64,000 nt of DNA, taken from the NCBI GenBank assembly GCA_949825025.1, contig OX463780.1:16031480-16095479 (forward strand). Reading direction: 5' to 3'. Position numbers and translations under genes: made by a program. This DNA comes from Siphlonurus alternatus (lineage: Eukaryota > Arthropoda > Insecta > Ephemeroptera > Siphlonuridae). Shown one piece after another: positions 10,296-23,312 of the stretch. Position 1 is the stretch's first letter, and each line of letters begins with the position of its first letter. The notes below the pieces were generated by a model. It did not search any database. It was not told the origin of the DNA and saw only the letters and a list, made by a program, of their open reading frames with translations.

Positions 10296-10437
10296 AGGGG
10301 CATTCACAAAGCTTTAAGGCCACAATTAAGGTTCAATAATTTAAGACCAGAAATTTTGGGTCTAAAAAACACGTCTAAAATCAAGCTTTAAATTATCGAG
10401 CCTTAAATGTGGCCTTAAGACTTCGTGAATGCCCCTT
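10296..10437. mobile_element. Small palindromic MITE, family C
   Basis: Left end AGGGGCATTCACAAAGCTTT and right end GACTTCGTGAATGCCCCTT are inverted copies. TTAAGGCCACA and TGTGGCCTTAA continue the pairing inward, giving an almost complete hairpin of about 140 bp. No coding content. Confidence 0.72.
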
Positions 10438-10439
10438 AT

Positions 10440-11130
10440 TATAAATTAATAATTTGCAATGCATTGGACGATCAGTCGGTCACCTATCCAACTATACTAA
10501 ACTTTCTGAGTCATGTTTGATTTTAGTGATCTGGTGAAAACTGGTTAACGTTTAGAAGCTTATTTTGATAGAATACTTTTAGGTATGAACGTCCTGCGCA
10601 TGCTTTTGTAAGACAATTCAAGCATTTCAAGCTAAACTATAATGTAAGCAAGAAATAACAAGATTATATATATATTATATAATATAAATTATTCTCTCAA
10701 TCAATTTTATTATAAAAAAAGTAGGTCATATTCAATTTCAAGGAACATTAGCTTGACATTTATTTAATAAACGCAAGGTGCAGCAATAAAAGACTATCTG
10801 AGGCAGCAGTTCGAACAGAAGCAATAAATATAATATTTTCATTATACATTTGCCACACGTACAGCATAACAATTTAATTTTTTTATAATAACATGCATGT
10901 ATTTCTTTTTGCTTCTCAGATGTTAACCCAGAATAAAACACAATTATGTGAAATCTTTTATGTAGTAATGTTCCAATTTTTTTTTTAAAAATTCAATAAA
11001 ATTATTGCTTTAAAAGAAAGAAAGAGGATGTATTATATTATTAAAGCTCATACACGATAAATAAAACTATGTTATATTCTTTATTGACAAGTTAGATTGA
11101 TATATTAATATATTGGAGTATTTTTGCTTT
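10440..11130. other. AT-rich intronic filler
   Basis: No feature recognised. A small ORF on the minus strand at 10738-10941 does not resemble a protein. Confidence 0.45.
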
Positions 11131-11133
11131 ATC

Positions 11134-11848
11134 TTAAAGGCCTTATGAACCTTTTCACAGTATTAAGTACACGGTTAGCTTTGATTCAGTGTGATTCGGC
11201 TGCATAATTTTTTTTGTTTCAGTAGCACAAATATCAGAGATAATAGCCGATGAAAAGGCACCTGTGACGTCACTCACGCTCATTCAGCGGCGACAATATA
11301 GGGAAATCCCTGCAAAAGATAGGTTCACTCCCGCTGCAACCACGGCCACAATTTGACTTCTGGAATTTTGAAACTTTACCAGGGCAGTCTTGATAGTATT
11401 TGTCAAATAGACGGAAAGAATTTTTTTGGTGGTGTGTGTACAGACTGAGTTATTGCGGTAGCAAGATAAGCCAAAAATTTAACATTGTTTTCCTATACAA
11501 CATTTTCGCTCCTCTTTCTACCGCAATAACTCGGTTTGTATGAATGTCATCAAAAAAAAAAATCTTTCAGGCTATTTGAAAAATACTATCAAGACTGTCA
11601 TGGTAAAGTTTCAAAATTACAGAAGTCAAATTGTGGCCGTGGTTGCAGCGGGAGTGAACCTATCTTTTGCAGGGATTTCCCTATATTGTCGCCGCTGAAT
11701 GAGCGTGAGTGACGTCACAGGTTCCTTTTCATCGGCTATTATCTCTGATATTTGTGCTGCTGAAACAAAAAATTTTATGCAGCCGAATTATACTAAAGCA
11801 AAGCTTACCGTGTACTTAATATTGTGCAAAGGTTCATAAGGCCTTTAA
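11134..11848. mobile_element. Long hairpin element (palindromic MITE/foldback), about 715 bp
   Basis: The left arm runs from TTAAAGGCCTTATGAACC and the right arm returns as GGTTCATAAGGCCTTTAA. In between, the arms match in inverted order over their whole length (CCTGTGACGTCACTCACGC versus GCGTGAGTGACGTCACAGG; GACTGAGTTATTGCGGTAG versus CTACCGCAATAACTCGG). Arms are about 340 bp with a short loop near 11.49 kb. Outer TTAA/TTAA fits a piggyBac-like TTAA target or a TA target. Each arm carries one TGACGTCA. No ORF. Confidence 0.85.
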
Positions 11849-11849
11849 T

Positions 11850-12845
11850 GCAAAATTTTATTGAGACTTTGTATCATCCGATAAGAGACAGTTGTCATGC
11901 CATTATGATACCACATTTGGTAACTAGTTGCAATATAATAATTGACAACAGATTTTGATGTGTTTATATTGACATGCGATCATGAAATTTGTTGCGATCG
12001 TCGCTATCTCCACTTGTCACCACGTCTTCTGCTTTCAGAAGCATCACATGCATCATTTTTACAACAACTAAAACTCTTAATTGTAAAATAAATCATAATT
12101 TCATTTGCTGCACCGATGAGTAATTAATCTGCATGAATTTTTAAGGCACACATTAAATGGACGTAATAAAGGTCGATTTTAAATAAAAATGACACAAAAT
12201 TCGTGAATTGCATCAGGATATTTAAAATGTTCTATATCTGAAGTGTTCTTTGTAAATACACGTAAATAAAAGATAAGTTAGTGACGTCCAATGTATGGCT
12301 GTTTTCTTTATTTATGTCCATAATGAATTAAAAGTTGTTTTTTTACACGTCTTGTATGTTGTTTAAATTTGCCTTCTTTGCGAAATAAAAACTGCATGCC
12401 AGTGAACATAATGATAACTATTGTAACTAATTATAGTAATATAATTATTTTAATTAACATTTCATAAGTTGTAAATTGCTTGCTTAACCAATGCTGTAAA
12501 AATTCAAATACAAAATAGTCGTCTGGGTCTCAACGTGCTACAAAGTTCTATAAACAATATCAACAACGTGTTAATCATGTGTGAGATTTAATTATTTGTG
12601 ACCTCTTTCAAATAGTCGTTTTCAATGTGTTTAACGTGACATATATATTATATTATAACTGTAATATAAACGATATTTAAACTGATTTATGAGCAATGAA
12701 AATTGTATTGGATTAATTACCCTTCATGAATGTTTTACATGAGTTTGACATTAATCAATTAATCATTCCACAACAGTATAGCATTGTTTAAGATTATTGA
12801 CTAGAAACTAGAAGAGTATAAATAGTCCAGTAAAGTTAAGTATTT
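11850..12845. other. AT-rich intronic filler
   Basis: No ORF, palindrome or RNA gene recognised. Confidence 0.5.
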
Positions 12846-12846
12846 T

Positions 12847-15669
12847 GGTGGGCAAAAATAGTAATAAGCTGAAATTTGGTACACACATGCCTGGATAGTA
12901 CACGAGTTCCCAAAAAAAAGTCCCCTAAGATTCCCTTTGAGGAGACAAAATTACGGGACATTTCCCGGAAAAATGTACTTTTTATCAAAAATATTTTTTT
13001 CTAATGCAATTAACGATCGTGCATGTCCTGAAAAATGTTGGAATAGAGATAATTGAACTAAAAATAGTTTTCAAAAAAATTAGCTTCTTTTAATGAATAG
13101 TTTCCAAAATATCCCTGAAATTTAAAAGCGTATATTGCCAAGTGATTTTGAGTTTCAAATTGCATTGTAATTATCAACAATATTGTGATGATACAAAATA
13201 ATTTTTACGAAACATGTGGTACAGTGTAGTTTACTCAAAAGCGCTTGTACGTTTTGTTTTTGATTTGCGGGAATTTTGGTAAATTTGAACTCGCAAGAAG
13301 TGGGCGTGTCCCGACTCCTTGCACTGTATATACTGCGTTTATATGTGGAAAAAATTATGACTTTTTTTTTAGACTCGTTCTGATAGTGTGGCATGCAAAA
13401 TTTATTTGGGTATTTTCTCTACCCCCCCCCCCCAAATTCTCCCCCCCCCCCTTCACCTCCCAGCCAACATAAAAATAGATTTGCTGAATAAAATTTGCTG
13501 TTGAACGATCAAGTTTATTGATTTGAACTAAATGTAAGAAATTAATAAATATCGAACATTTACTTCCCCCCCCCCTAGACCCCCTCCCCCTCTCTGGCAA
13601 AAGATAGATATTGTAGAAAAATTGATTCAATGAATTGAATACATAATATACATGGACTAAAATTCATTAATTCATCATTAAGAGATAAGAGCACACGTTT
13701 TATGATCATTTCGGAATTTTTTTTTCTTTTTAATATTCCTAGTATTTATTTTATATTTTGAATTTTGAACTACGTACAATCTACAGGATATTGCATGTCT
13801 TTTTTTAAAGTTTAATATTGTATTCCTTTGATAAGTAAGCTTGATCTATAACATAAAACTGGATATAAATGTGGCACATAAATACATGGATTGGCTTGCT
13901 TATAATTAATGCATTAGGAAGATGTATAATATGTACCTGCATGGAGTAAAATGTAATTAAGGAACCTCCTTAAAACATTGCAATTGTAATCAAAGTACCA
14001 TTAAATAAAATTAAAAATGTACACCATCGCGCGTATTAATTAAATTGATTATATGATTATGCTATCATTATATTATATTATACAGTATATATAATATTAT
14101 TATAACAGATTGTATTTCAATATTTCACATATACAATATAATTATCTCTGCTATGGTGATAACTGAAAATCTTCATAATAACAAAATTATAATTGATATT
14201 ATGTATGATTACATTACAAGGATTTTATTAAGCTCATATTATTTTTTCCTCTGACATATTGAATTTTCAAGTAATATTTCAATTTAAATTATATAGCTTA
14301 ATAAAATTATGCTGTATGCATGAGGTCTGTTCGTAATCCCTGTCCATGCACACTGTATAGTATAACAATTTCTGTACACACAGAGTTCACTCGATTGATG
14401 TTATGTCCAAGTACATACATAAAGAAATCGCAGCAGAAACTTACGCTAGCCAAGGTTTAGAAATATAATTATACCTATTAGCTATATGACATACAATGAT
14501 GCAAAGAAACAAAAGTTTATTTGGTCGAGACAAGAATTACAGTACGTGTGAGTATGTACGTAAATAATCTATGTAGTACAATTTAAAAAAAATAAACACT
14601 TTCTCAATTGAAAAGAATTGCTGATATTAAAAAAATTATTTAACTTTAAATCGCGTTCCCACGAGAAAGAGGGACAACTTAATCATTATTAATTGGTGAT
14701 ATAACTCTGTGTAAATTAAATAACCAGATTCATATTCATATGTATTATTGCATGAAGAATTTCCTGAGTCAAGGAGTATCTCTTGCCAATTTAACACAAC
14801 ATGTAGCTCTTTTGCCATAAAAAAATTATTTTGTAGTTTCGCAAAATTTGTATGGTGTTATTCGTTGTTTCCATTGCTCACATGATGCTTATTAGGTGCA
14901 GACTGGTGCCATGGATGGTATTATAACTAGGAAAAGGAGAGAGGGGTTCTTTGGGGGGGGGGGAAGTTTTTTTTTTTTTGGATATTTATTTCTTATTGTT
15001 AGTTCAAATTACAGAAGCAAATTATATTCAGTTGGGGATTGGAGTTGGAGGCGAGTGGGATTTTTTTTTGGGGGGGGGGGTAGAGAGAAGACCCAAATAA
15101 ATGCTTCATGCCACACTATCAGAACGATTCTATAAAAATGGTCATAATTTTTTCCACATATAAACGCAGTATATACAGTGCAAGGAGTCGGGACACGCCC
15201 ACTTCTTGCGAGTTGAAATTTCCCAAAATTCCCGCAAATCAAAAACGAAACGTACTAGCGCTTTTGTGTAAACTGCACTGTACTACATGTTTCGTAAAAA
15301 TTATTTTGTAACATCACAATATTTTTGATAATTCGCTTATTTACAATGCAATTTGAAACTCAAAATCACTTATTGGCAATATACGCCTTTTAAATTTCAG
15401 GGATATTTTGGAAACTATTTATTAAGGGGAGCTAATTTTTTTGAAATCTATTTTTAGTTCAATTATCTCTATTCCAACATTTTTTAGGACATGCACGATC
15501 GTTAATTGCATTAGAAAAAAATATTTTTGATAAAAAAGTACATTTTTCCGGGAAATGTCCCGTATTTTGGTCTCCTCAAAGGGGACCTTAGGGGACTTTT
15601 TTTTGGGAACTCGTATACTATCCAGGCGTGTGTGTACCAAATTTCAGCTTATTACTATTTTTGCCCACC
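12847..15669. mobile_element. Foldback-type element with ~740 bp inverted arms, about 2.8 kb
   Basis: The left arm begins GGTGGGCAAAAATAGTAATA and the right arm ends with its inverse. Matching continues inward through GGGACATTTCCCGG, AACGATCGTGCATGTCC, GGAGTCGGGACACGCCC and the poly-C (13.42-13.45 kb) versus poly-G (14.95 and 15.07 kb) tracts, to about 13.6 kb and 14.9 kb. Arms are clearly diverged at scattered bases, so it is not an assembly mirror. The 1.3 kb loop is AT-rich without a transposase. It belongs to no family I can name. Transcribed as intron, it would form a very long hairpin RNA. Confidence 0.82.
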
Positions 15670-15760
15670 CCGCTTATGCATTTCTACCTAATATTCCTGG
15701 ACTAAAATTTTAACGTTAAATATTACAATGTGAACTATTAAAGCTCAAAATTAATGCTGC

Positions 15761-16413
15761 ATTAAAGTAAAGTGCGCGCCAGAAAAAAAAGTTGAGTTAG
15801 TATTTTCTAAAAATAGTTCAAGTAGTCCTCCATATCAAACCAAAATTCAAAAAATTCTATCTCAAATAGGTTTGCCAGAAAAAAATTCCAAAGTCAGAGT
15901 GAACGCGTCGCTTAACATGGGGCCTTACCTGACAAAGACCCTCGAATGTCTCGAAAAAATACACCATTAGGTGGCATGAAAAAAATATAGTGATGTTCTA
16001 TGACCCAAGCTTTAACCAAAAACCGATTAAAAAAAATTTCGCTTGAATCTATTTTTCCGTAAAAAAATAATAAAAAATCTTATGGGAATTAACATGGTAG
16101 ATTTTCTTGATTTTTTTACGGAAAAATGGATTCGAGAGAATTTTTTTTTAATCGGTTTTTGGTTTTTGGTCATAGAACATCACTATATTTTTTTCATACC
16201 ACCTAACGGTGTATTTTTTCGAGATATTCGAGGGTTTTTGTCAGGTAAGGCCCCATGTTAAGCGACGCGTTCACTCTGATTTTGGAATTTTTTTCTGGCA
16301 AACCTATTTGAGATAGAATCTTTTGAATTTTGGTTTGATATGGAGGACTACTGGAACTATTTTTAGAAAATACTAACTCAACTTTTTTTTCTAGCGCGCA
16401 CTTTACTTTAAAT
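15761..16413. mobile_element. Long hairpin element, about 650 bp
   Basis: Left end ATTAAAGTAAAGTGCGCGCC, right end GCGCGCACTTTACTTTAAAT, with inverted matching throughout (AACATGGGGCCTTACCTGAC versus GTCAGGTAAGGCCCCATGTT). Arms are about 320 bp and the turn is near 16.08 kb. It starts under 100 bp after the preceding foldback element. Borders again include TTAA. The apparent 72-residue ORF inside is palindrome read-through, not a gene. Confidence 0.83.
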
Positions 16414-16419
16414 GCTACC

Positions 16420-18235
16420 TTATGATTTATAATGCCATATTTACTTATTTTTTACATAGTTATTTTGGAATACATACTATGCTTTATCTCCTGAACAATC
16501 TATATATGACTTTTGATCTTAAAAAATACACACTAAATACATAATAATTAATTTACACTTTTGTAACCTAGTCTATTTTTTCTTCATCAAAACAAGACAT
16601 TCAGATCTAGTGCTAGAAACTTTTAATTTAAGACCCCCCAAACATGTATAGCTCATCATAGCTACGTTACGTTTTTTAGAGGAATTAGTATTCTTCAAAT
16701 AAAATATCATAGCACATTTTTAACTCTTTTAGATTTCTGCTATAACATCAATAAATTTACAGGTTGAAAATTAGCCATGATTATAGAAGTGCGATACGTA
16801 AACATGATGGTAACAATTGCAAATAAAGCAATTATCTCTGGAATTTATAAATATTTATACATATATTCAATATAAACTGTCAAAAGTATCACATATTTTA
16901 TTCACATAATTATTATATTATTTACAATAATTAAATAACTTTTAATAACAGTTAGAAATGAACCACATGAAAATTAATATAAAATCACATTCAAATTGTA
17001 TTCTATAAATAATTACATGTAATTAAAGCATTCACAAATTTGAAATTGTATTATTGATAAGTTATCATCTTCATCAGATATTCTACCAAAGTTTACGATG
17101 TGGTTTCATGCAGTGTTATTATTAACGCCTGCTATGTAGTCAAACGGTGGTGCAGTAGTGCTAGGCGGGTTGCCGGTCCAACCAGGATAATTGAAAATGC
17201 CCTGTGCTGCTAGTGATCATTAACTCGACTACTTCTTCAAAGTGAATATTCATGCATTTTCTCATCCGCTCAATCCTCTCCTCTTCCTTTTTCCCCTGTG
17301 TCTTCTCCGTAGTTATATCCTATCGTTTGTGCTTGCTTTATAACAAATGAAATAGTTGCTACTGTTTTGTAAAATATAATCATTATAATATTACAATTAA
17401 AATATTTAAATTGTATAATTATTTTAAAGCAGCCAAAGTTTTAATTGTAATAATACATATTTAAATATTAAATATACCAAGAGTTCAAATTAAGAGATTA
17501 TATATTCTATTTTTATTAATTTGCAAATAAAAAGTAGTGTAGTGAAATAACTTCATGAATTAGGAAAGTAAGAGGATGTCACATCAGTATACCTCAGAAG
17601 TCAGAACGTTATAATTGGTATCCGAAGCACCAATTACAGACCTTATTTCACATGTATATAAAGCCTATATTTGCAAATTTAGGGTACTGAAATTCTTAAG
17701 TGACAATATGTTTACAGTTCGGTGCATTGTGGTCATAATAAATCTGTAACTGTCACACGTAGAAGACATTGATATTTGTGTTACTGATTTACTGCCGTAA
17801 TTTAATGTTTTTCTCCGTCTCAGTCCAAGCATAATTAGACATGCAGACCATTTTTTTTAAAGACCATTTTTTGTTAATTACTTGTAAATGGGACATATTT
17901 GTTTCTTGCCTTGCGGAAAAAAAATAATACCAATTTTATCGCCTACTTAAATAACAATGAATACAAAAATCACTGTCACGTTTATTATTAGTCTTCTATA
18001 AACATTTGCCTCTCAATGTTTACAGTTGCTGCTGCTACAACATAACGATTTATTTTATGCTTTTTTTTTTAACAATGTATTTTAACTTTTGTGTAAAATG
18101 TTCCATTGCTTATTTAACTTCATATATTTTATTTGAATGTATAACTTATATTTTATATAACTAATAATCATTAGTTGAACTATAAGAGGGTTGAAAAAAA
18201 AAAGTAAATTTTAGTTGACATTCTCAGCACCCTCT
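16420..18235. other. AT-rich intron with one small GC-richer island
   Basis: Mostly A/T. Around 17090-17340 a moderately GC-richer patch occurs (GGTGGTGCAGTAGTGCTAGG, GGGTTGCCGGTCCAACCAGG, then a CT-rich stretch). No protein, RNA gene or inverted repeat recognised. Confidence 0.4.
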
Positions 18236-18239
18236 TTTG

Positions 18240-18700
18240 TTTTTAGTTAATTTATCGTGGGACACAAAGCACGTCGGATGAGCCTGCTGGTTAATTTGGT
18301 TGAGCTTGTAACTTGGGCTGAGAGGGGTGGGGGCGTGGGAAGCTTCACATCTGGATGTTAATGGGACCGCACTGTCGGGACAGGTAGCTCACAACTATAC
18401 TCCAGCAGATCGAAGCTTGTGCTCGGAAGTAAAATTTTCTGGACTCCCTGCTGACATTTTATTTTTTAAATTGTTCAAAAATACTCAAAGCTCAAATAAT
18501 GATGATTCAACATTTTAAAACTTAAATTTGGAGACCTGAAATTCTCCACTTCCAAGTGGTAGTTTTTAATCTTCTGAACTGTAGGTGGGCAGCTCACGGA
18601 CTAGTGTGAAGGAGGCACGTTAATATATCCTCTGGTAACTCTCTGCTCCGTTGGCTGTCCCTAGCTCAATCCAAGGCACTTTGTGACGAAGGAGTGAACA
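18240..18700. other. GC-richer intronic island
   Basis: Contains GGGCTGAGAGGGGTGGGGGC and GTCGGGACAGGTAGCTCACA. A 63-residue plus-strand ORF (18327-18518) crosses it but has no recognisable domain. Possible enhancer, old repeat or non-coding exon; not resolvable here. Confidence 0.25.
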
Positions 18701-18704
18701 CGAG

Positions 18705-20460
18705 TGAGACTTAAATGATTACATGCTGATCTTTTCTATAATAAACTGCATCTCTAGTTAAATCGATCGTTCTACTTTTATACTATATATTACATAGAGA
18801 TTTGTCGCTTTTATAACATCCTTGTTTTTATCTATTGTAATAAATTCAACCCTGATAATTTAGTATTTATAAAAAGTATTTTTTTTTATAATATAGCTAT
18901 TTAGATTATAATTTAAAATACTTATATGCGATAAGTTTATGAATACTAAGCTGGTTACATTATAAAAAAAAATACATTAGCTCATAGTGTGCTTTTAATG
19001 TTTAGGTTATAGTATAAACATTACCATATTTTCACTTATTATATGGCAGGTAGAAAACAGTTTAAAAACACTGTTATACAGACACCTTATAATTTGCATA
19101 TAGTTATGTTAGTAATTCCTACACCACGTAATATTATACAGTATGGTAAATGAATATCACCAGTCTACATAGTTTCCATACAGTAGTGATATTGAATTGT
19201 ATGCTATAAAAATGTTTGTTGAGCAGGGGGGAAAAACTACAACTAAGCTACAATACATTTGATATACGTTTGAATATATTAGCATTAACTGAAATATAGA
19301 ACGATTTTGATATATTTGCGTTGCATTTTGTGAAGTGTTAAAGGTCACACATATTGTATGCACACATACAAACAATAAAAATGAAATAAATTATAATTTG
19401 ATGTAAGAACTCAATATAGTCAGGAAAAAAAAAATGAAAATCAATAAGTTTGTTGCGTTTTGAGGGTCATAAAAAATTATTCATAAATCGTAATTGCTAT
19501 ACTATAGAATTAGAACATTAGAATACACAACAAGATATCGATTGACGTTCGAAAATTCAAATTTAGTTTATATATTGAAACGTAATTTAAATTTTTTATT
19601 TTTTCCAAAACTTCTCAAAATTTGACTTATATTTTCTCAATAATGAATAATATAAGACAAGTAAAACAGATTACGCGAAAACTAACAATAAATCGTCAGA
19701 AGAATAATACAGTAAGCTGAGGCTGCGTTTCTTAATAGAAACTAAAACAAAGTGACCCAAATAATTTGTTCTTTTCCAATAATGGTTTTTGGTGATGTAA
19801 AGTGCACACTTCGTAAATTTCTCTATCGTCTTTTCCGAGAAGAACTGGAACCACTCATCCATCTTACTACTTACGAGACTATTGTAAGTTTTCTCTCTCT
19901 CTACATGAAGTGGTTTCATTTCAGGCAGGCATACTCCATATATTATTATATAGAAAATTTAATTAACGCTGAAATTTTTGATATCTATAATAATTTTGAA
20001 AATTTAAATTGTAATCATTAAGTATTTCAAGATTTTACATCAGCATATATATATTATATATAAAAAGTTGTCATTTCATTGAATATGGATAAAATATTTC
20101 TTTTACATTAAGGATATATTTTTAATTAAAAATTCAATAAAAAGGGTTACGTAGCAAATTACTTTCATTGTGAGAAACAAATTCCAATATCGTCTTTTCA
20201 AATCAATAACTGGAAATATACTGGAATATCAAACTTTTAGTCATTTAAAAGAAAATTCATGTTTCTAGTTGTTTGCCGTATCGTTACAGCAAAAACAAAA
20301 AAGCATTATTTTTTGTTTGTATGTTTATAATATATAAAAAGAAGTCAATTTCAACTTGACTGGTTTCTTCTTTCTCTTAACAAAGCAGTATAGCTTTTAT
20401 TTTTATTTTTGTTATACCAATACATAGGGGGTAAACAAAAGACTTATATAATATAGCCAA
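18705..20460. other. AT-rich intronic filler
   Basis: No feature recognised. ORFs at 19.67-20.02 kb on both strands lack any family resemblance. Confidence 0.45.
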
Positions 20461-20469
20461 TTTAGCGAT

Positions 20470-20730
20470 CAAACGATCTTGTAAACTCCCCTATCCAATT
20501 GCCATCAAAGTCAGTTTGGTGGTGAGGGGTGACTGCTCGTTCTGCTGCTGCTTGCTTGTTGGTGAGGGTAATTGGTGTTAAGGCGGTTCTTCTCGGGACA
20601 ACGATGACGACTCTGGCACGCGCGTAATAAGCAGTCTTCTGCGGAGAATAAGGAACGTCCTCACAGCAGCTCATAAGAGCCACGACCCCAATTACTTCAG
20701 CAAGCTGCTACTACAACTCTTATTTTGTAC
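20470..20730. other. GC-richer intronic island
   Basis: CpG-bearing island with CTGCTGCTGCTTGCTTG, GGCACGCGCGTAATAAGC and GGTTCTTCTCGGGAC. The 73-residue minus-strand ORF over it is Arg/Ala/Thr-rich and not recognisable. Followed directly by a long T tract. Confidence 0.3.
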
Positions 20731-20778
20731 CACTCTTTGTAAAATGTCTTTTTCTACGAGTCGTCCACAAAAGTTTGC

Positions 20779-20781
<3 letters not shown>

Positions 20782-20813
<32 letters not shown>
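20782..20813 (+). repeat. Poly-T tract, 32 bases
   Basis: Uninterrupted run of T. It could be a microsatellite or the reverse of a retroposon poly-A tail, but no retroposed body is visible on its left (which would be its 5' side on the minus strand). Confidence 0.9.
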
Positions 20814-20817
<4 letters not shown>

Positions 20818-20959
20818 AAGTCATGACCAGGTTAGGTCAAATACAAACACTTTTATTCTTCTCTCTTTTCTTTTAAAGAGACAAATTGTGACAATCTTTT
20901 CTAATGGATTTTCTAGTTACAGTAAAACATTGTTAAGTGCTTTTACTTGATTTATCCTT

Positions 20960-21930
20960 TTAATATAATTATATATAGCTATAGGTTATATAGAGATATA
21001 TAGAGACTATATGTAAAGAGTAAATATATATTTTTATCAATAGAAAATACTGTATCATATATCATTTTATATTTATATATACTAAATTAACTAAATACTA
21101 TTAAGAAATTCCACGTAATGAAGTTGAGACTAATTATCTTAAAATTTAATTTTAAAGAACATTCATTTGACGGATTCATTATAACACTGTTTAAAAACAC
21201 AGTTAAAGTTCTATTAAACTGTCACATTCAATAAATATACTGTGGTCTCTACATCACAGAGCTGCAAGTAATATCACAGCGAGAATCCTAAAAACTTTTT
21301 CATAATTTTAACAGCAAGATCGTTGTGACAATTAAAATTTAAAAATTAATAATATAACGTTATAGGTTCAAAATAAAGTAAACATGATTTTGAGGTACAG
21401 TCACAGAAAACTGCTTTCTTATATGGGCTTGCCTAAACCTCGCCGAAATAAAGCTAATTTCCATTACATTCTATCAATAGTGCATGTTAAGGAATTGCTA
21501 CAATAAATCGATAGTTAAATCGATATCTGATCTGCAATATATATTTTCCAAGGCTAGAAATTGTTCATAAAAAATGAGACACATAATGTCCCACTAAATT
21601 TTGCTATGACTGTACATCAACTGTTAATTTAATTATACAGACCATCAGATTTTAATAGCATGAGAGGAAAATATAATGAACCTTGACCACTGAAATTAAT
21701 CATCAGGTGCATGTTATGAACATAACTTTGGTGTCAATAGATGCATGAACGCCACACACATATATACATAATTATATTGATAATATGGGTCCATGGAATC
21801 CAATAATTATGACGTTTATGCATGAGACTGGGAGATAAATCAATTAATAAGATATGGCTTACAGTTTACACATCAACTAACGTCGTGTTTGCTGAATCTT
21901 TGAGGATAGTATAAGTTAATAGAAGCTTCA
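20960..21930. other. AT-rich intron, possible weak inverted repeat
   Basis: Mostly A/T. GGTACAGTCACAG near 21396 and CTATGACTGTACATC near 21605 are inverted relatives and may be ends of a decayed MITE of about 215 bp, but the interior does not pair clearly. Confidence 0.3.
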
Positions 21931-21934
21931 ATTT

Positions 21935-22240
21935 AAGTGTTCCCCGACGGGAAAATTTCTCCATTATATAAGCCACCATGTTAGAAAATTTGATTTTTTT
22001 CTTTTTTTCTCGATAACTATAATATCAATGCAATGAATTTGAAACCATCTCCTACCCCCTCCCCATTTAGAGGTCTTCTGATAATGATTCAAGAACTTAT
22101 TTTTCTCTAAAAAGTTTCTTATAATATGCTATATTTTTTTAACTTATTTTTTTTTTTTACATAGAATTAGATAGGATGGTGAAAATACTGCAAAAATCAG
22201 CTGACTTGAAGCCTCTGTTGGCTTGTCAGCTCAAGGTGTG
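21935..22240. repeat. Dispersed repeat family D, copy 1
   Basis: Begins AAGTGTTCCCCGACGGGAAA, continues through AAGCCACCATGTTAGAAAAT and TCTTCTGATAATGATTCAAG, and ends AAATCAGCTGACTTGAAGCC. The same ordered blocks recur at 40.8 kb, and the final block again at 63.4 kb. It has no coding capacity and no evident tRNA-like head. Likely a non-autonomous element. Confidence 0.7.
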
Positions 22241-22249
22241 AGGCTCATA

Positions 22250-23305
22250 TAGTGAAGAATAATCTCTGGGATCTCTTCCAGTGTAGAAGAGGCAGCACGT
22301 GTTACAGTAAGATATACACAGCTGCGTACTTCCTGACTGGTGTGAGCTTCAATGACTTTAATACTTGCCCTAGATCTGTTTATGCATGATATGTCATAAT
22401 ATCATATAATTTACTATTGTATTTTTTGAACAGCTTGGTATACGTACAAATATGTTAAATTAAAAAGTGTGTATAATTATATATTATATACGTGAGCCAA
22501 ATTTAAAAGTATTATAAATTTATTTAAAAGTTGAAATTACTCAATTTGGGTTTGCTATATTATATATATTATTATATGTACTTGTGGCATGGGGAAAAAA
22601 AGGCTACACATGATTATATATTAAATGCATGGCTGTTACATGTGGGATGAATATGATGAAAGTGCTTTCCTAGTTCACATGAAAAATGCAGTCAAACTAA
22701 ATAGCTGATCACAGTTTACATATTTTTATATTATATAAAAAATTGTCATGTAAAAAATAGGAAGGGGACGTACATAAATCACTAAAATCAGCAATATTTA
22801 TTCACTGTTTATAACATCAGATAATAGAATATGATTGAATGGAAAATTGCAAACGTGACATTTTAGCAGTGCAAATAAAAGCGCGCACTTAACCGCGAGT
22901 GAAACTACAGGAGAATGGTGAACTAGCAAAGAGAACAATCGACATTTGCTGTTACTAACTGCGAAATGTCACATTTTGTATTATTATGTCTGTTTACTAT
23001 GTGTAGTCCTTTGAATTAAGCCACAAAGATAATTCTTGATGCATCCCCGAACGCTTCACAAAATCATTAATTAAATTAATAAAATATGAATTTGGTTTAA
23101 AATATTGTTATATCTTTCTTAATAAATATACCAACATAACCGTTATTACCTTATAGAGATTATTCGTGTATTGATGTAAGAATTTATTTATTCAAGTGAA
23201 GTGAGCAATATACCACCCTCCTCAATTTTTTCCCTCTGCCTCATCATGAATTTTGATTTAAATATCTCCCATTCATTTTTTTTACTCGTTCCATGTTTCC
23301 TAAAT
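22250..23305. other. AT-rich intronic filler
   Basis: No feature recognised, apart from a small mixed-composition patch near 22860-22970. Confidence 0.45.
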
Positions 23306-23312
23306 CACAATC

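Noticed and set aside
10051..10317. TGG-TTT-GAA codons as the start of channel exon 2
   Set aside because: The following residues (Gln-Ile-Gln-Ser-Cys...) do not match the IS1 segment, and no minor-class acceptor precedes it.
16043..16261. 72-codon ORF inside the 652 bp hairpin
   Set aside because: Arises from the palindrome; no conservation signal or domain.
20376..20400. CTCTTAACAAAGCAG as a U12 branch site plus acceptor
   Set aside because: The downstream sequence does not encode the expected Trp-Phe-Glu and IS1 residues.
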